A stretch of 64,000 bases of DNA from Darksidea phi (GCA_030770425.1 JASJFT010000067.1:1-64000), one strand, 5' to 3'. Positions 44,523 to 58,060 are shown, counted from the first letter of the stretch. Translations and numbers: made by a program. The notes: generated by a model from the sequence alone, not told the origin.

Positions 44523-46599
44523 CTAATAATCAAATTTGAATCTTTCCTCTCCCCTCCGAACCAACCTGATCGGAATGCTATACCCTCTCAGCTGCAATGT
44601 GATGATACTCGCCGTCTTCGTCCTCAATAGCCACTGCGCCTTGTCGGCCGCCTTCCTCCAGACGCCTTCCCTCTCCTCCCCACCCACCTCCATCCTCTCA
44701 ACCTCGTCATCATTCGCCCACTCATCCACTGCAAGCTCAACACTGAACTGCGTAAAGATGATTGCAAAGGCTACTAATAGCTCTACTTGGGCGAAGCGAC
44801 GCCCAATGCAGGAGCGGTAGCCATCACTAAATGGAATGTAGGAGCCCTTTACGGGTTTGAAGAGGTGGGAGGATGTGTCTTCACCGGAGGGGCCCCGTAG
44901 GTCTTCATCATCGTAGTCAATGTCGGTGAAGCTTTCCGTGGGTTTCGAGTCGACGAGCCAGCGCTCGGGGCGAAATCTGTCAGGGTCTTGTTGCTCGTTC
45001 TTGCTGCCTTCCTTTGTAGGCGCAGGCCAGTACTTCGGATTCCGATGGACAGATGCACTCAGGAAGATGTGGGTACCACCTGGCATCGTGTGCTGTTCGC
45101 CACCCATTGTGAACTGCTGAGGTCGACCTGGAGCTGTCGACTTCGGTATGTTGATGACAGGTTGGAGCAAACGGAGTGTCTCGTTCATAACAGCGGCTGG
45201 CATACTGCTGAACAACTTAGGGAAATCCTCCTCATACTTCCACTCTTCTATCGGTCGACCTTGAATTACCTTGTCGATATCCTCCTGCAATCGTTTTTGC
45301 GACTGCCAGTTCATGGCGAGAAAAATCAACGAGAAATGAAGCGCGTTAGCAGTGGTTTCGTGTCCGGCAAGCATGAGGACAAACGCATTCCCCAAAAGGT
45401 CGCTCTTCTTGACGCCGGTCTGCTTTTCGTCGAGGATACCGCTCCCGCGAATGAGGGCTTGGAAAAGATCCATGCCAGCCATTCTGTGGCCTGACGCTAC
45501 TTGCTCTTTCTTAGTTTCATAGATCTCATTCATGTACTTGCCCCATTCGACGACTGCGGTGCCTACGGTGCGGTGAATCTTGAAAGGAGACTTCCCTAGT
45601 CGAACGATTAATGTATGTTCCGAGAACACGGGGACTAGATCGTTCGAGCCTCAGCGGAACCTTTGCTAGGCCCAGTTTGATCCCCAAAAGAATATAGACA
45701 AATGGAAAGAAGCGACTCACTTAGGTACTCAGGCGGGCCTATTTGAGTCCACATGATGTTGTGGAGCAACGCGCTGAGCGCCTCTCGATAGCTCATCTCA
45801 TGGCCCGGCGGCACTTGCGAGCTCATGTATATTGAGTCGGCATCGGCAGGCTCTTCCAATTCTGCTTCCTCTTCGTGAGCCCATCTCACACGGACGTTGA
45901 ACCCTGCACCGCTAATGATATACAGAGCCCACCTCATCGTGTCCGTCGCTGCGTCTTGCAACGTCCTGCTCTTGAGGCCATCCGTACCGTTCCAAAGTCG
46001 AAGGAGGGATTGGGTATTGTGCAGTGTTTCCGTGAAGACTAACTGATTATTTCGCTCACTAAAGCTTGGCGCAGCCAACTTTCTATGCATTCGCCAATCG
46101 GATCCTTCTGTAGCAACCACATTCTTCCCATAAATATCAAGTCTGGAATACATCTCTAGCGGCTTGGGGAAGTCAGTCCGTCGTGTCGTAATTTGCGTGA
46201 TGACCTCTGCATCCGCGACGAAGGCCGTGAGCTTGGAAGGCGAGGCTACAAGGAACACATCTGACTCTAGCTGCCTAAACGGCCAATGCCCAAGCCTATG
46301 TGTCCATTCCGGATCCATAATCCTAAGCGGTCGGTCGGTTAACGCTAGCAGAATGAATGGGCGCAAGGCACCTACTCTACCCAAATCCCTTTGCAAGACG
46401 CAGGAAGTCTGTGCAGGAGCGGAAGCCAAATGTAGTACGTGGCCAGCCAGGTCACGCCGTGCACATGCACCGGAGTCACCACCACTGGCAGACCGGAACT
46501 CTTTGCGAGCGCGATATTGCGCGTGAGGCGTCGATAGCTGGCAAAGACATGATATAGAAGGATAGAGGCGACGGCGCCTAGGAGGAGTGCAAGAACCAT
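44523..46599 (-). CDS. Cytochrome P450 monooxygenase, long form
   Basis: Three exons (46599-46376, 46322-45721, 45634-44523) give about 645 residues, longer than the usual ~520. The N-terminal anchor is VLALLLGAVASILLYHVFAS. Conserved P450 elements are complete: KNVVATEGSDWRMHRKLAAP (helix C), AGHETTANALHFS (helix I with the acid-Thr pair), NETLRLLQPV (ExxR of helix K), DRFRPERW, and the haem loop PFSDGYRSCIGRRFAQVE with the axial cysteine. Extra length comes from acidic inserts (HEEEAELEEPADADS in the middle; IDYDDEDLRGPSGEDTS before the haem loop; a charged stretch after it). The layout resembles fungal CYP3/CYP4-like enzymes; the substrate is unknown. The second intron's acceptor was chosen for frame, and the join EYL|IPVFSEHT is the least certain point. 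Confidence 0.87.
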
Positions 46600-47182
46600 G
46601 ATGCCCTGTCTTGTAGGGTCAGAAACGACTGGGTAACACAGTTGGATAGCAAGGTAGGGTGCTGGTAGAGGCGCATTGGACTGGAAATGTCGATGAGTAG
46701 AGGCGAGGTTGTGCGCGCGCGGTCGTCGATGTCGCGACGTGACGATTTACCGGTGCGTCATCGGCGTTTGAAGTTCGTCTCGGCAACATGCTCCGCACCG
46801 CCCTACGTGCTCGTTCACCACTGAATACATTGTGCGACGGCAATTCATGGAGGCGTACTTGAAGTCTCCTCTTTGGCGCAGAACAAGCGAACAATCAACG
46901 GGCAAGGTTGTGGAAAGGCGAATTACTAGGTACAGCGCGATCCTGCTTAGCGTGCACGTGACTTGGAGTTGGAGCTGCGGCACGGTTGCATGCGGCGGTG
47001 TCACGATCCCTGTTGGCAGAGCTGTCACATCTCGAACAACAACAGAGGCGTCCGACGGAAGCTGCATGGCATGCCGCTGGCGTGTTTGAAGGCATCTAAC
47101 TTTTGTAGCTCCATGATCGCCGCGGCTCGAACCGACCGCTTTGAAAACAAACCCCCGTCCGTCCAGGAGGCCGAAAAGCGTT

Positions 47183-47236
47183 GCACAGCGGGCACAGCGG
47201 GCACGGCGGGCACAGCGGGCACAGCAGGCACAGCAC
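47183..47236. repeat. 9 bp tandem repeat, six copies
   Basis: Six head-to-tail units of GCACAGCGG with single-base variation. On the minus strand it reads as repeated Pro-Ala-Val codons, but no real gene contains it. Confidence 0.9.
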
Positions 47237-48282
47237 CGTCGGTATGCAAACAACATGCAGAAGAACATTGAGATGCGGCCTACGAGCGGATACGCCCACT
47301 CCCATGCAGCAACGCACCGTCCCATGCCGGTAACAATGCGGTGAGAAGCATCAGCCGGTCGTCTGCTTCCCGTTCATCCAGACATGCCATCCGGCCGCAC
47401 AGCGGGCAGCGAGCCGTTGTGCGGTGTTACAGGATCGAGTTTCTCCGTCGAAACGAGAGCATAATCTCCTGCTCGTCTGAATTTCTCCGACAAGGACAGG
47501 GCCGCTGGTACATTAGCCCGCGACCTCGTGGCACGCCGCTGTCCACGTGGGCAAGCTCTTTATCGTGTAGCAACCAGGGGTGCTTCACCGCTGGCCCTGT
47601 TCTCGCCCGCACGAGAGGTGGTGCGCAGGGCGTTCGGAAACATGTCACCCACATCAAACACAGGAATCATCCCTCACTACATACCGGTACATATATGTAC
47701 GCCAATAGCAACCGACTGCTATTGCGCAGGCTGACTAAGGCTGTTCCATTTCGCCAAATGCCCGCACGGCAGCTGACCTGCTGTCCGGCATTGGCCTCCG
47801 AAGATGACCATTCCGACTCCTTTGGGAGTCGTTGTGCGCTCGATCAGGCTTGGCCTCGACGACACCCCGGTCAAGGTGGGATGCATATCACAATCGTCGC
47901 TGATGCACACCACCTGGTGATGCTGGTGACCATGGCAGCGTCAGGACAGGCCTCTTCTGAGCATGGCCACACAGGGCATGCTGACTCGAGTGCGGAGCAT
48001 GGCCAGCGCGTCCAAAGCGGACTGGGTCGAGTGATTCCTCGAGGCCAGGAAGGTCCAGCGGCCGTTCTTCGGTCAATATCCAGGCTGGAAAGACCAGCAC
48101 GAGGGGGATTTCGCATGCTGTGAACGCTGATGAGCACCAGGGGCAGGCACCGAGGTGCAGAGGAGGATAGCCGGCGGGCGGTGGCCAAGGGCGCTGACGT
48201 CGGGCAACTGGCGCGATGACGGGGGCGAGGTGGGTGCACATGTGGTGTTGTAGCAGGTCGCGGGATCACCGAGGATGCCTGA

Positions 48283-48335
48283 GTCGTCGTCGTCGTTGTT
48301 GTCGTTGCCGTTGTCGTTGTCGATGTCGGTGTCGA
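48283..48335. repeat. GTC/GTT trinucleotide repeat
   Basis: An imperfect run of GTC and GTT triplets with occasional GCC, GAT and GGT. A microsatellite in non-coding sequence. Confidence 0.85.
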
Positions 48336-48947
48336 CGTGGTGGTCGCGGCCAAACAGCGGCGTCGCCAGCCACGGCGGACGCATCTCTTCCAGCCGGCTT
48401 CTCGAAAGACGGGCTGGTCGGGTGGGGCTCGGACGGTAGCATGAGTTTGGTGCATCTTGAGCGATTGGGCGGGCCCAGGACGGGCGCGACATGGCTGGTT
48501 TGTGGCCATGGACGCGGAGGAGCGCGCAGGTCGTGATGGGGCCCGGCGACACTGGGCGTGGCAGCGACTGACGCGGTGCTTGGCCGGGTCACGTTACCCA
48601 GGACGCGGCCTGCCGACGCTTGCGCCCAATGGGCCGAGCGGCAGTGCTGCACCGGTATGCGGCCGACGGGCCTGCAGCGCTGCAACGGCACGATGGCAGC
48701 CGCGCAGCCCTTGGGCCTTTGGCGCGGGGATCGCTGGCGCGTTTGATGGAGCACTGCGAAGGCGCCGGGCAAATGCACACGGCACGGCGCAGGCTGCGAT
48801 GCCCGCGCTTCCAGCTCTCCGGGCCTGGGTCGATGGCTGCACGAGGCGTCAAGCGAGAGGCGCCCGGGCGTTGCTCTGGCGGTCGCTGAATCGTGCAGTG
48901 CTGCCGCTCACTTACTCGCCCCGGTCGCGCAGTGTGGTCGGGGGTTT

Positions 48948-48977
48948 CCACCGCCTCCACCGCCTCCACCGCCTCCG
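48948..48977. repeat. 9 bp tandem repeat CCACCGCCT, about three copies
   Basis: Three perfect units of CCACCGCCT followed by a partial copy. Located in the GC-rich upstream region of the transcription factor gene. A second short tandem pair built on CGCCCCTCGTCG lies near 49121-49152. Confidence 0.85.
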
Positions 48978-49443
48978 CATGGCGGCGGGTCCTCTCCCCA
49001 ACGACAGCACACGCCCAGCACCGCAGGCCCAGCACTCCGACATCCTCCTCTGCCCCGGCCGCTGCACGCTGCTGGCCCTCGCGCCGCCTTCTCCCTCCGA
49101 CCGCGCCCCTCGGCCTCGACGCCCGCCCCTCGTCGCCCGCCCCTCGTCGCCCGCCCGCCGAATCGTGCTGCGGCGGCCGCCTCTCCGTGCGCCGCTAGCT
49201 CCCTGAGTCTCTGCCCTCGCGTTCCGTGCACGGCCCGGGCGCGCATCGCTGCTGGCGGCAAACCGTCGACGCTTTTGCCCGCCCTCTGCCGTCTCAGCGC
49301 GACGCCCTCTCGCTAACCTCGCCGTCTGGGGCTGCCAGCCTTTGCCTGCTTCAGCATTGTCTCCGGCTCCATGGTAAGGTCGCGCTCAAGGTCGGGTCCT
49401 CGTCGCGCGGCTTGAGTGCTCCCGCCCTCTGCATCCCAAGCGC

Positions 49444-49500
49444 AGCCCTGCCCTGCCCTGCCCTGCCCTCCCCTCCCCGGCTCTGCCCTGCCCTGCCCTG
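49444..49500. repeat. CCCTG pentanucleotide repeat
   Basis: Two runs of CCCTG/CCCTC units separated by CCCCGGCT. A pyrimidine-rich microsatellite about 260-310 bp before the transcription factor start codon, probably within its leader or core promoter. Confidence 0.85.
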
Positions 49501-49754
49501 CGCGCGTCCCAAGTCCCAAGTCGGCGTGCTCTGTCGTCCTCCGCCCTGCGACGCTTGTCAAACTCTTCCCTCTCCCAGTGATGCCGCGGATTGGCCCGTC
49601 GACCAGTCCTCTCCGCCCATCCCACCGCTGACGTGCTGGTGGTGAATTGCACTCTGTCATTGCCATCTGCCGAGGCCCCTCCGCCCACGCCCTCAGTCAT
49701 AGCCCGTGGACGGAACGCTGCCGCATGGCCTGAGCGGAACCGCCTGATATAAGG

Positions 49755-52700
49755 ATGGAGGGCGGTGATCCAGACGCGCCCAACCACAAGAGGCTCCGTT
49801 TGGACTCGGTCAATCCTGTGCTTGACGGCCATCCCCCTCGCCAGCTGCCGCCAGCCCAGCGACACCCACCCCATCCGTCCCACCCCACGTCGACTCAGGG
49901 CTCTTCTCCTCCGACCCGACACCATCCACTTCACGGCCTGCCGCCGCCCACCTATCCCTCTCCCGGAGCGTCACACTTCGCCCCGCCGCAGCCCTCGCCC
50001 TCGCTGCCCCCCTCTGATATCCGCCACCTCTCCGACCCCAGGAACATCCCCTCGCCGGGCCACCGCGCCCATGGCCTCCCCGGCACGCCCGTGACCCTTC
50101 CCGCGAGAAACAACATCCCCCAGGACAGCATATCGACCTACCGTCCGCCGCAGTCCGCTACCCCCGATCTCCAGAACTCCCGGTCCACCAGCTTCAGTGA
50201 CACCAAACCCCCCATGGAGCCCGGTTCGTGGCCTGGGAATCCGGACCATCGCCATGGCAGCGTCTCCAACGGCTACGGCGCCGCCATGAGTCCTCCCAAC
50301 CCGAGTGAGCCGCCCTACCCCACACCACCACTCCCACCGGGCCAGCACTACGGACAGCCTGGACAGCCTCCGGGTGCGTACACGCCATACATGGGGCAAT
50401 ACGTGCCCGTGCCGGGCCCGGCACAGATGCGACGCAAGCAGGTTCGGGCTACGCAAGCTTGCAATCACTGCCGTGCCCGCAAGCAAAAGTGCGACGAAGC
50501 TAGACCTTGCCAATTCTGCCGGGAGAACCAGTTCGATTGCCAGTACAAGGATGTTCCACCCCCCAAGCAGGACCGCAGTATGATGCAGCTCCAGGACAGC
50601 ATCAACCACATCTCCGACACGCTTCAGAACTTCATCGATACCTTCGGTGTGTGGAAACAGGGCGTCGAAAGCAGACTCGCGGCCCCGAGAGGCGGCGAGG
50701 GCATGCCCATGGGGCTGGATCATACCTCCCCGGGACAGACTTTTGGCGGGCGCCCTTCTATCGGCGATGCACACACTTCACGAATGCCAACCCCCATTCA
50801 AGCGCGTTCGCAGATGCGTAGGGCTGACAGCATCAAGACGGAGTCGCCCACGGGGCATCACACGCATGCATCTCCCCTGTCCGCGTACGCGTCTACTCCT
50901 GTCGAGCAAAAGTCCACCTTGTCCACCCCTCAGCCGCCTACGACACCGGCCGATAGCGTACATCACTTACACACCGCTGTACTCGTGCCAGAGAGACCAC
51001 CGCAAGGACTTCAGAGCGATCATACCACTCCGGCTCATTTGTTGCTAGCGGAATGGCCGCATATGCACTCATTCTGCAACGGAATTGCCGAGCTCGACAA
51101 GCTTGTAGAGGCCGGCAAGGAAGTCACCGACTATCCTATGCAGTTCGAGCAGGACCGTGGACTACTCCGCGTTTGGGGTGTGGGGGAAGGGAACGATTCC
51201 AACGACGGGGCCCAGGGTCCCAGCAGTCCAGACAGCAATGTCGACTCCGACGCGCCCTCGCCTGGGTCCACAAAAGAAGGGATATGGGGTTACCCACCGG
51301 TTGACCATTCCAGCCCTAGTACCCTGGGCGGTGACACCCCTCGTCACTTTGGTTATCTTGGTGGACTTGGTCCGGATGGCAAGCCCGATTTCAGGACGGC
51401 AACATTGCAGAACCTCTGCACCTCCTATCACGAACATATGCATTGCTTGCTCCCCTTTCTGAACCCTAGCAAGCTCCGCAAGATGGTCGCAGACTTCGGC
51501 GCCGTCTACAGCCCCGAGGCTCGCTCGGCAAGAACCATGTCTCCTGCTGGCGTTCCCGACCGCCTCAATCCAGGACTCAAGAGAAAACGGTCAAGCAGCG
51601 TGCTTGGCGATTGTTATGGGCTGGTGGAAGATTTGTCCAAAGGGACCATCGAGCGGTCATTGCGCAACGCAATCGTCCTGCTTGTTCTTGCGTTGGGCAA
51701 GGTCTGCCAGCACAAAGATCCGTTGCCCTCGCCTCAAGCTGACCGGAGTCCCATGGCGCACGGAAACTGGGGCTACACTCGAGACTCACCACATTCTACC
51801 AGCAACAGTTCCAGCAGCGACGATTTAGACAATCGTCCACGGAACATCGACATTCTACCCGGTATGGCCTATTTCTCGTATGCGACCGACATACTGGGCA
51901 ATCAGCAAGGCGGCAACACGGTGGCACATGCGCAAGCGATGTTGCTCGCGGCTCTGTACCTATCACAATTCGCTCGTGTCCTGGAGAGCTGGAGCTGGAT
52001 CAACAATGCCTGTAGAATCTGTCTCGTCCTAATCAAAGCGTAAGAAAACCCACGTCCGCGTCAGTCGCATCGTACACTAACCTCTACAAGTGATTATAAC
52101 AAGATCAGTAGGGGAGACCTGACGAAAAGGAAAGACATGGATCCACCGAAAGAGATCTATCGCCTGAACCTGGTCAAATGCGTTTACTGGACCTGCCTGC
52201 AGTTGGAAACGTAGGCATCTCATTCACTACATGTTTTGGCGCGGCTAATTCGTTGATAGGGATATTTTGGCCGAAATGAGCACTCTGCCTCCAACTGACG
52301 TGTCCAAGTTCCAGGACGAAATCCTGTATCCTTCGGGCGTTTATGAAAGCTTTCCCGAGGGGCTACCCAACAACGATGACACCGATGGCGGTTTGACCAT
52401 GTGGATTTACTCGAGTTTGATCCATCTACGCGTCATTCTCAATGGCGCGCATAATACTCTGTATGGGGCCAGTAAGTTCTTATTGCGCTTCATTCCAGAG
52501 TGTACTCTCATAACCTCTAGAAGACCGTAAAACACCACGTGGGTACGATCAAAACAAACTGACAGATGTCGGGGCTCAAGCGAAATCGATTGCAGCCATC
52601 CTAAAGATATGGCGTAGAAGTCTACCGCAAAACTTGGCCTGGAGCGATACCGATCCACCTTCGACTGACATCAACGTTGCACGATTAAGAGCTAAATATT

Positions 52701-53289
52701 ATGGCGGATTATACATGGTCCTGCGGCCATTCCTTCGCATCGCGGTAAAGAATTCGGAGGCGCCGCCAACCGTGCCCTACCCTGCCAGCTCTTCCGCCCT
52801 TGTTCCAGCATTGTTGGCAGCTCCGATAAACACCGCATATCCAGGCTCGGACCAAAACCTCGACAACATAACTTTCCTTGACCTTGTACATGAATGCATC
52901 GAGAGCGCTATCCGAAGTACCATCGCGTTCGACCGCGTCGGTGCTAGTCCGAATAGCGCTTACTTTGGTTACAGGAGTGAACGGCACGGGAGACTCATTC
53001 TAACAAATATTTTTGGCACTTTGCATGCGTAAGTAGCATTGCAAGTAGATGGATGCGTCGCTAACCTGGGAATTTTAGACAATTTGGAAACATGATTATC
53101 CTCGCAGCCGTCTACAAATCCCCACTGCGGAGATACCTGCCCCAGAGCTCTATGCTTGACAGGGAGAACCTTTCTGCCTTGTTCTATAGGACGATGAAGA
53201 TTCTGGATGAAGTCGCACCAAACTCGCCAATTCTCAAAATGGATCTGAAGATTCTCGAAAACGTCAAACGAGAGCTCAACCTCCTTTGA
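49755..53289 (+). CDS. Zn2Cys6 fungal-specific transcription factor
   Basis: Five exons (49755-52039, 52091-52210, 52260-52471, 52521-53028, 53079-53289) give about 1111 residues. The zinc cluster is perfect: C236, C239, C246, C252, C255, C262 in ACNHCRARKQKCDEARPCQF and following, spacing CX2CX6CX5CX2CX6C, with a preceding basic RRKQVRATQ. It is followed by a linker and short helical segment (SMMQLQDSINHISDTLQNFI) that may dimerise. The first ~230 residues are proline/histidine-rich and disordered. The middle homology region (from about 560) includes YHEHMHCLLPFLNPSKLRKM and RLNLVKCVYWTCLQLETDIL, typical of the fungal_trans domain. It is a nuclear DNA-binding regulator; the orthologue was not identified. 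The zinc cluster is unusually central, and the protein is long for its class. No neighbouring gene reveals its target pathway. Confidence 0.92.
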
Positions 53290-56200
53290 TCACTTCGACG
53301 CCATTACTGCCGTATTGTTTTTTTTTCTTGTCCATTTGCCACGTCGTCTTGCAAACGATCCGTGCTTTGGTTTCTGAATAATGTCGTTGGATATACCCTC
53401 TACTTGAGGCGAAGAGAATGGATAGTGTCCCTTTCGCCAGCAGCGTTGCACGCGAGAAGATTTTTATTGTTATTATTGGTTCGCATCCATCTCGGCGCAT
53501 CAAGTACATTATTACTACATCGGGTGGCTAGCGCTTGAATTTCTAACAAACCGGATCCGCCGTTGACCTAATTTCATATTACCTCATTTTCGGCTATACC
53601 TATATAACTGGGCGGACTCCTGGGTTCTGCAGAGGTAGTGGACATCTATACCCCGGTAGGATATAGGAGGAACTAGTGAGCTTGCGAAATAGCACCGCTT
53701 CGCTCATTGCACACGGCTCCTTTCCTTCCTGGCCGCGACTTGTCTTGGCGGATACGATAGTACAGAAATAATGTGAAAGACGAGTCTGCTCGTGGCGTAC
53801 ACGCGGCTTACACGGAGACTCTCAACAGAGCCATTATGGCTGTAGAAAGCTGAACCCAAACGCTAGCTAGCGCTGTTCATTGTACTTCCCTGTCCAATAG
53901 ACAATGACGATTTGGGAGGCGCGATGGGACGAGCCAATCGACGCTACATACCGAGGAGACGCTCCGACTTGAAGCGGGCCGATGAAAACTTTGATGGCTC
54001 TTTACCCATTGCCGAGAAAACCCGTCTTGCAGGCCAGATGCGGTTAAACGTGATCTGCGCTGCTGCAGCCATCCGTCACGCGCTTCACACCGCTCCACCG
54101 CTGAACCACGAAAAAAGGCCGACTTGTTGTTCATCCCTGGACACACCAACGTCACGTGTACAAAACCGCAGCTGTCTCTGCACCACGTCCCAACTTCTCC
54201 GCATTTGGGCGCGATCTGTAGCGATCTTTGACGCCTGATGGAAGCGGGGGCTGTTGAATCAGATAGGAGGGATGAGAAGGCCTCAAGCAGTAAGATTATC
54301 CTCCTTTGCTGGTGGTGGCATTGACGGACTTGGGGATTTGAGAGGACAGCTCGCAGAGCTATGTGTACGTCTCGACAAAACTCAATTGTTAAACTTCCTC
54401 AAAGTCGCTCTTTACGCGGTCGACATTAAATGCTCGTTCAGCTCATCGCGGCTTCGTATCACATCAAACGTCAGTTCGGCTGTCCAGCTTATCCGTCAAT
54501 GTGCAGCACGTCCCTGAGCTAACAAAAGCGTGTTATCGCATTGGGATGTTCCATGGCTCGAATATACCAGCATTGTGTGCCCCCCAACGTGCATCACACT
54601 TGTGAGAAATGCAGCACGACGTTACAGAGGGATTTATAGGACTAGGGTGGCAAGCAAACGAAATGGGAGTGAGACGAGCTTATCACATGTGAGACAGCCC
54701 TGGCGAAGACGTTACCACATTAAGTCCAGGGTCGTGATACAAGCTGTGCCGCGTGATGTTGGATTTGCACAGCATTGAATCGTCGGTATAGAGCCAGAAC
54801 GTTGCTGATGTTTTGAGAAACCGTCGATCAGGAGTAGCCGCGTACGAAAGACCGAATAGACTTTAAAGGATCAAGGGTTGGGCATCAAGATTGGCATCTT
54901 CAAGCGGCCTCGTTCTCGTGCTCGGATTTGCGGGGTCATGGAAGCAAAATTGTCGACAAATCTCCGGTCACGGCTCGCGCTCCGAGACAGACAGGGCATG
55001 GCGGAAATAGAATGCGATGTGGCTCGTTTCATGCTCGAGCTTTTTTGCTCTTGATCGATAATCTCGAAGCTTTATTGCATGGCAACACCACGTGGAATAG
55101 AATGATTAGTCGGCCCTTTTCTCACAGGGCAGTTCTGTGAGACTTTGACATCTTGGAACAGCCTCCAGCAATGCCCATCAGAACCTTAAACACCCATCAG
55201 CATCAGGTGATGGCGGTCCGGGCGTAGACAGAAAGATGAGTCGTCTTTAGCCACGCGAGAGAGTACGCAATCCTCATCAGCAGTCACACAAGCCCCACAC
55301 GGCCCTAGACTTCCCTTCGAAAGACGACCAAGCACATTCCATGTGACCGGAAAAGACTCTGTCCCGCGCCTCGCGCGCCCTCGCTGTTATTGCCCGCCAG
55401 ACAGGTACAATGATTTGTTTTCGACGTCGAGAACACGGCTCGCCAGCCTCGATATCTCAGCTTCACTCCTGTCTTCCAATCACAGCTACCGAGAGCACGA
55501 TCGCCCAGTCTCTTAAACTCCGACCACACCTTCCCGATCTCCCAATACGAACCAGGACAAAAGCAACGCAGACCCCACAGTCGCCAATCCTTCACTTCCG
55601 TTGCCTCCACAACCAGGGCGTCCCACAACTGGATGTGCCCAGCTGCGGGAACGCGCATCCTTGTAGATGGCGCGGCTCGGCTTACTTCGGGTGATTGTGG
55701 CTTCCTGTCATGGAGCGATCCATTCTCATCGGTGAGCAGCCGCAAATTCTCGACGCGATCATGGAATGGGTTCGCCGAGATGATCTGTCGCTGGGGCTTG
55801 AGTTGGTGTGGGGACGAGGATGCACTGCAACCCTGGACCTGACTGAGACGGTTGTTTCGTTGTTGGAATCGCGAGATGACAGAGTTAAAGTAAGGTCCAG
55901 TCACAACTCTTGCGCGTCAGCAGAATAAAGACTTTAGAAAGATTTTCTGAAAACGTCGAGCTGCAGAACAACGCGTCGCGAGCACTTATTTCCCTTTCTG
56001 GTCAACTTCTCTCATGGTATTCCATGTCGCTCGTCTATTGCCTGTAGCTTTCAGAGTCGGTGGGTTCCGTCTTTTTTCTTTTGTTTGAAAAGCCTCTTCT
56101 TTCCTCTTCCAGTGTTTTGACGCTAGTAGGGCATTCCATGTTTCACTCATCTCTTATAGAATCTAGGCCTCCAACGAGTAAGTATCGTACAACGAGTTTG

Positions 56201-56566
56201 AGGCTTTGAAAATTTGCCCGTGTGTCTGTCTGAGTAATGTATGCGAGTCGAAGCATGCAGGATATTCCCGCTTCGTCCGCGAGACGCTTGAGTGGGTCCG
56301 ATGCTCCATTTCCGGGTCCCAGTCGCGATCGTTCTACGAAATACTGTGTGGCAAGAGTGCCTTTCGCGCAAGCCGATCGGACCGGACGGTACTTAAACGA
56401 ACGAAAATAATGTCGCGCATTGCAGCATGTCCGATCGCGCCACGGTGGCGACGCGCTTTGCAGCTAGTCATTGGAATCGCTCATACGTCCCAAGTTGGTA
56501 AATGAGTATCTTCCCGTTAAACTTTCCTTTGCAGACCTATTTGCTTTCCCTCGATCTTCCACACTG

Positions 56567-56671
56567 CAGGGGCGGCCATGAACGCACTGCTAGCACTTGG
56601 CCTTTGCACATCATACAAAAGACCTCTCTGCGGTTTTGTGCGCGCTAGCAGTCCGTTCATGGCCCCCCTTG
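56567..56671. mobile_element. MITE with terminal inverted repeats
   Basis: A 105 bp non-coding element. Left end GGCCATGAACGCACTGCTAG and right end CTAGCAGTCCGTTCATGGCC are inverted copies with one mismatch, and the outer right end CCCTTG is followed by TA, the target dinucleotide of Tc1/mariner elements. The left flank reads TG instead of TA. The terminal sequence (CAAGGGGG ... CCATGAACGG) closely matches the ends of the mariner remnant at 61336-62210, so it is probably a deletion derivative mobilised by the same transposase family. Confidence 0.75.
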
Positions 56672-58052
56672 TATACTCATTTCAGTTCGCAATTTCTCCC
56701 CCAGCATCGTCGTAAACCAGCGCAATGATCATGCGCATCTCTCCGGGGTGGCAGCACAAAGTTTGACGCTACGGAAAATCCTGATATCTAGAAAGCCCAA
56801 GACGCCTTGCACATCGGCCTCTCCGTCCCATAGAGCTGTCCCATGGTCACCCTCGCGCAGATCTAGCTTCCCTTGTATAATTTACAGTCTGCATTACGTA
56901 GCTCCGTTGCGTCAAGGGCGGCAACGTCTCGAGTCGTATTCCGTCAAAATGTGGAAAGCTGTGGAAGCCGCTTGGCTATACCCACTTCTCGGTCACAAGC
57001 TCTTCTCACTTCACGTTGATCCGCTTTCCGATACTTCCTTTCCTTGACGAAGCCCCCGGAGTGTTCCGAATGTCGAGTGTTATTAGTAACTCGATTACTC
57101 TGATTGACATCAACTCCTTCGTATACTCTCTTGGTCCTCTACTTTCGACACTCCGATCATAACGAGCAGTGCTCTGATGCTTCAATAATTACTCAATGCA
57201 GTCGACACGGCTGCAGAGCACAGAAACCGGAAGGTCCTAGATACTCCCCCCATACATCCCATAGAGGGAGCAGAGGTAGTCAAGTGGAAGACGTCGATCA
57301 AAATCGGGAGAAACTTGATAGATACCCAAGCGATTCCATCTCCATGTAAAGTTCTTTTCAAAGCTTGCTCGATCAACCGTTTTCTGCGGAATGTATCTCC
57401 CTTGATTCCTGCATATTACTACGGGTGTCCTAGGAGTGACCCCCTTCCATAGCATTGTACGGACTTCCTTACATGTCGGACACTAGTCATCGTAAGGTTG
57501 TTACGACAGCTAGAGTGCAGGGATTAATTGTGCTCTTGGTTAAGTATTACTTTTGTGCTATATGCCCGCTTTCTTTTTGGACACACAAACATCATGCATG
57601 CGCTTCTCCACATCCTAATGGTCCGTCAAAGTACACTGCGAAATATCCAACGATCCTCTTACCGGTGCCTTTCCAGTCTTCATGGATTTTGAACCGCACA
57701 TACTGCATATACTCAACGGCGATCAAGTCCGAGCCTTACATACTGCCTTTATGGGTATAAACACCGGTCGACAAAGTGGAGATTCCACAGCTATCCTTGG
57801 AGATGTCTATCATTGGGCCTCTCTATTTTTTTTTGGATTTGCACGGTAAGAGTCTCTTTTGTAAGGTCCGCACAAAACATAGTAGGAGTTTATACCCACA
57901 TCCTGTACACGAGATAGAGCTATACCAGTACGACGAGGTAATATTTCGAATATTAAGGCGACAAGCAACAACATATACTACCAACCCGCAGAGCATTGGG
58001 AGACTCCAACAGCGGTAGCCATAAATTAGTACACCCACACTACCGCCCACAG

Positions 58053-58060
58053 TATAAAAA
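58053..58060 (+). promoter_or_regulatory. TATA box before a 32-codon ORF
   Basis: TATAAAAA, 139 bp before an ATG in good context, followed by a CT-rich leader containing repeated CCAGCTT blocks. The arrangement matches that of the secreted protein gene at 19196-19343. Confidence 0.45.

Larger units (their letters stand above)
46600..49754. other. Large GC-rich intergenic region with tandem repeats
   Basis: 3.15 kb between the divergent P450 and Zn2Cys6 factor genes. Long overlapping frames on both strands (for example 47341-48123 and 48457-49206) are compositional artefacts with no domain, helix or splice logic. It carries at least four simple or tandem repeats, listed separately. The last ~700 bp are C/T-rich and probably the transcribed leader of the transcription factor. 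An ATG directly followed by GTAAGG lies at 49371-49379. Confidence 0.5.

Noticed and set aside
47341..49206. Long open frames (up to 260 codons) upstream of the Zn2Cys6 gene
   Set aside because: High GC removes stop codons on both strands. The translations are arginine/cysteine/serine-rich mixtures without helices, domains or splice continuity.
55305..55904. A 199-codon minus-strand frame in the gene-poor region
   Set aside because: No recognisable family, no promoter logic and overlapping frames on the opposite strand; it could be a relic but I cannot support a gene.
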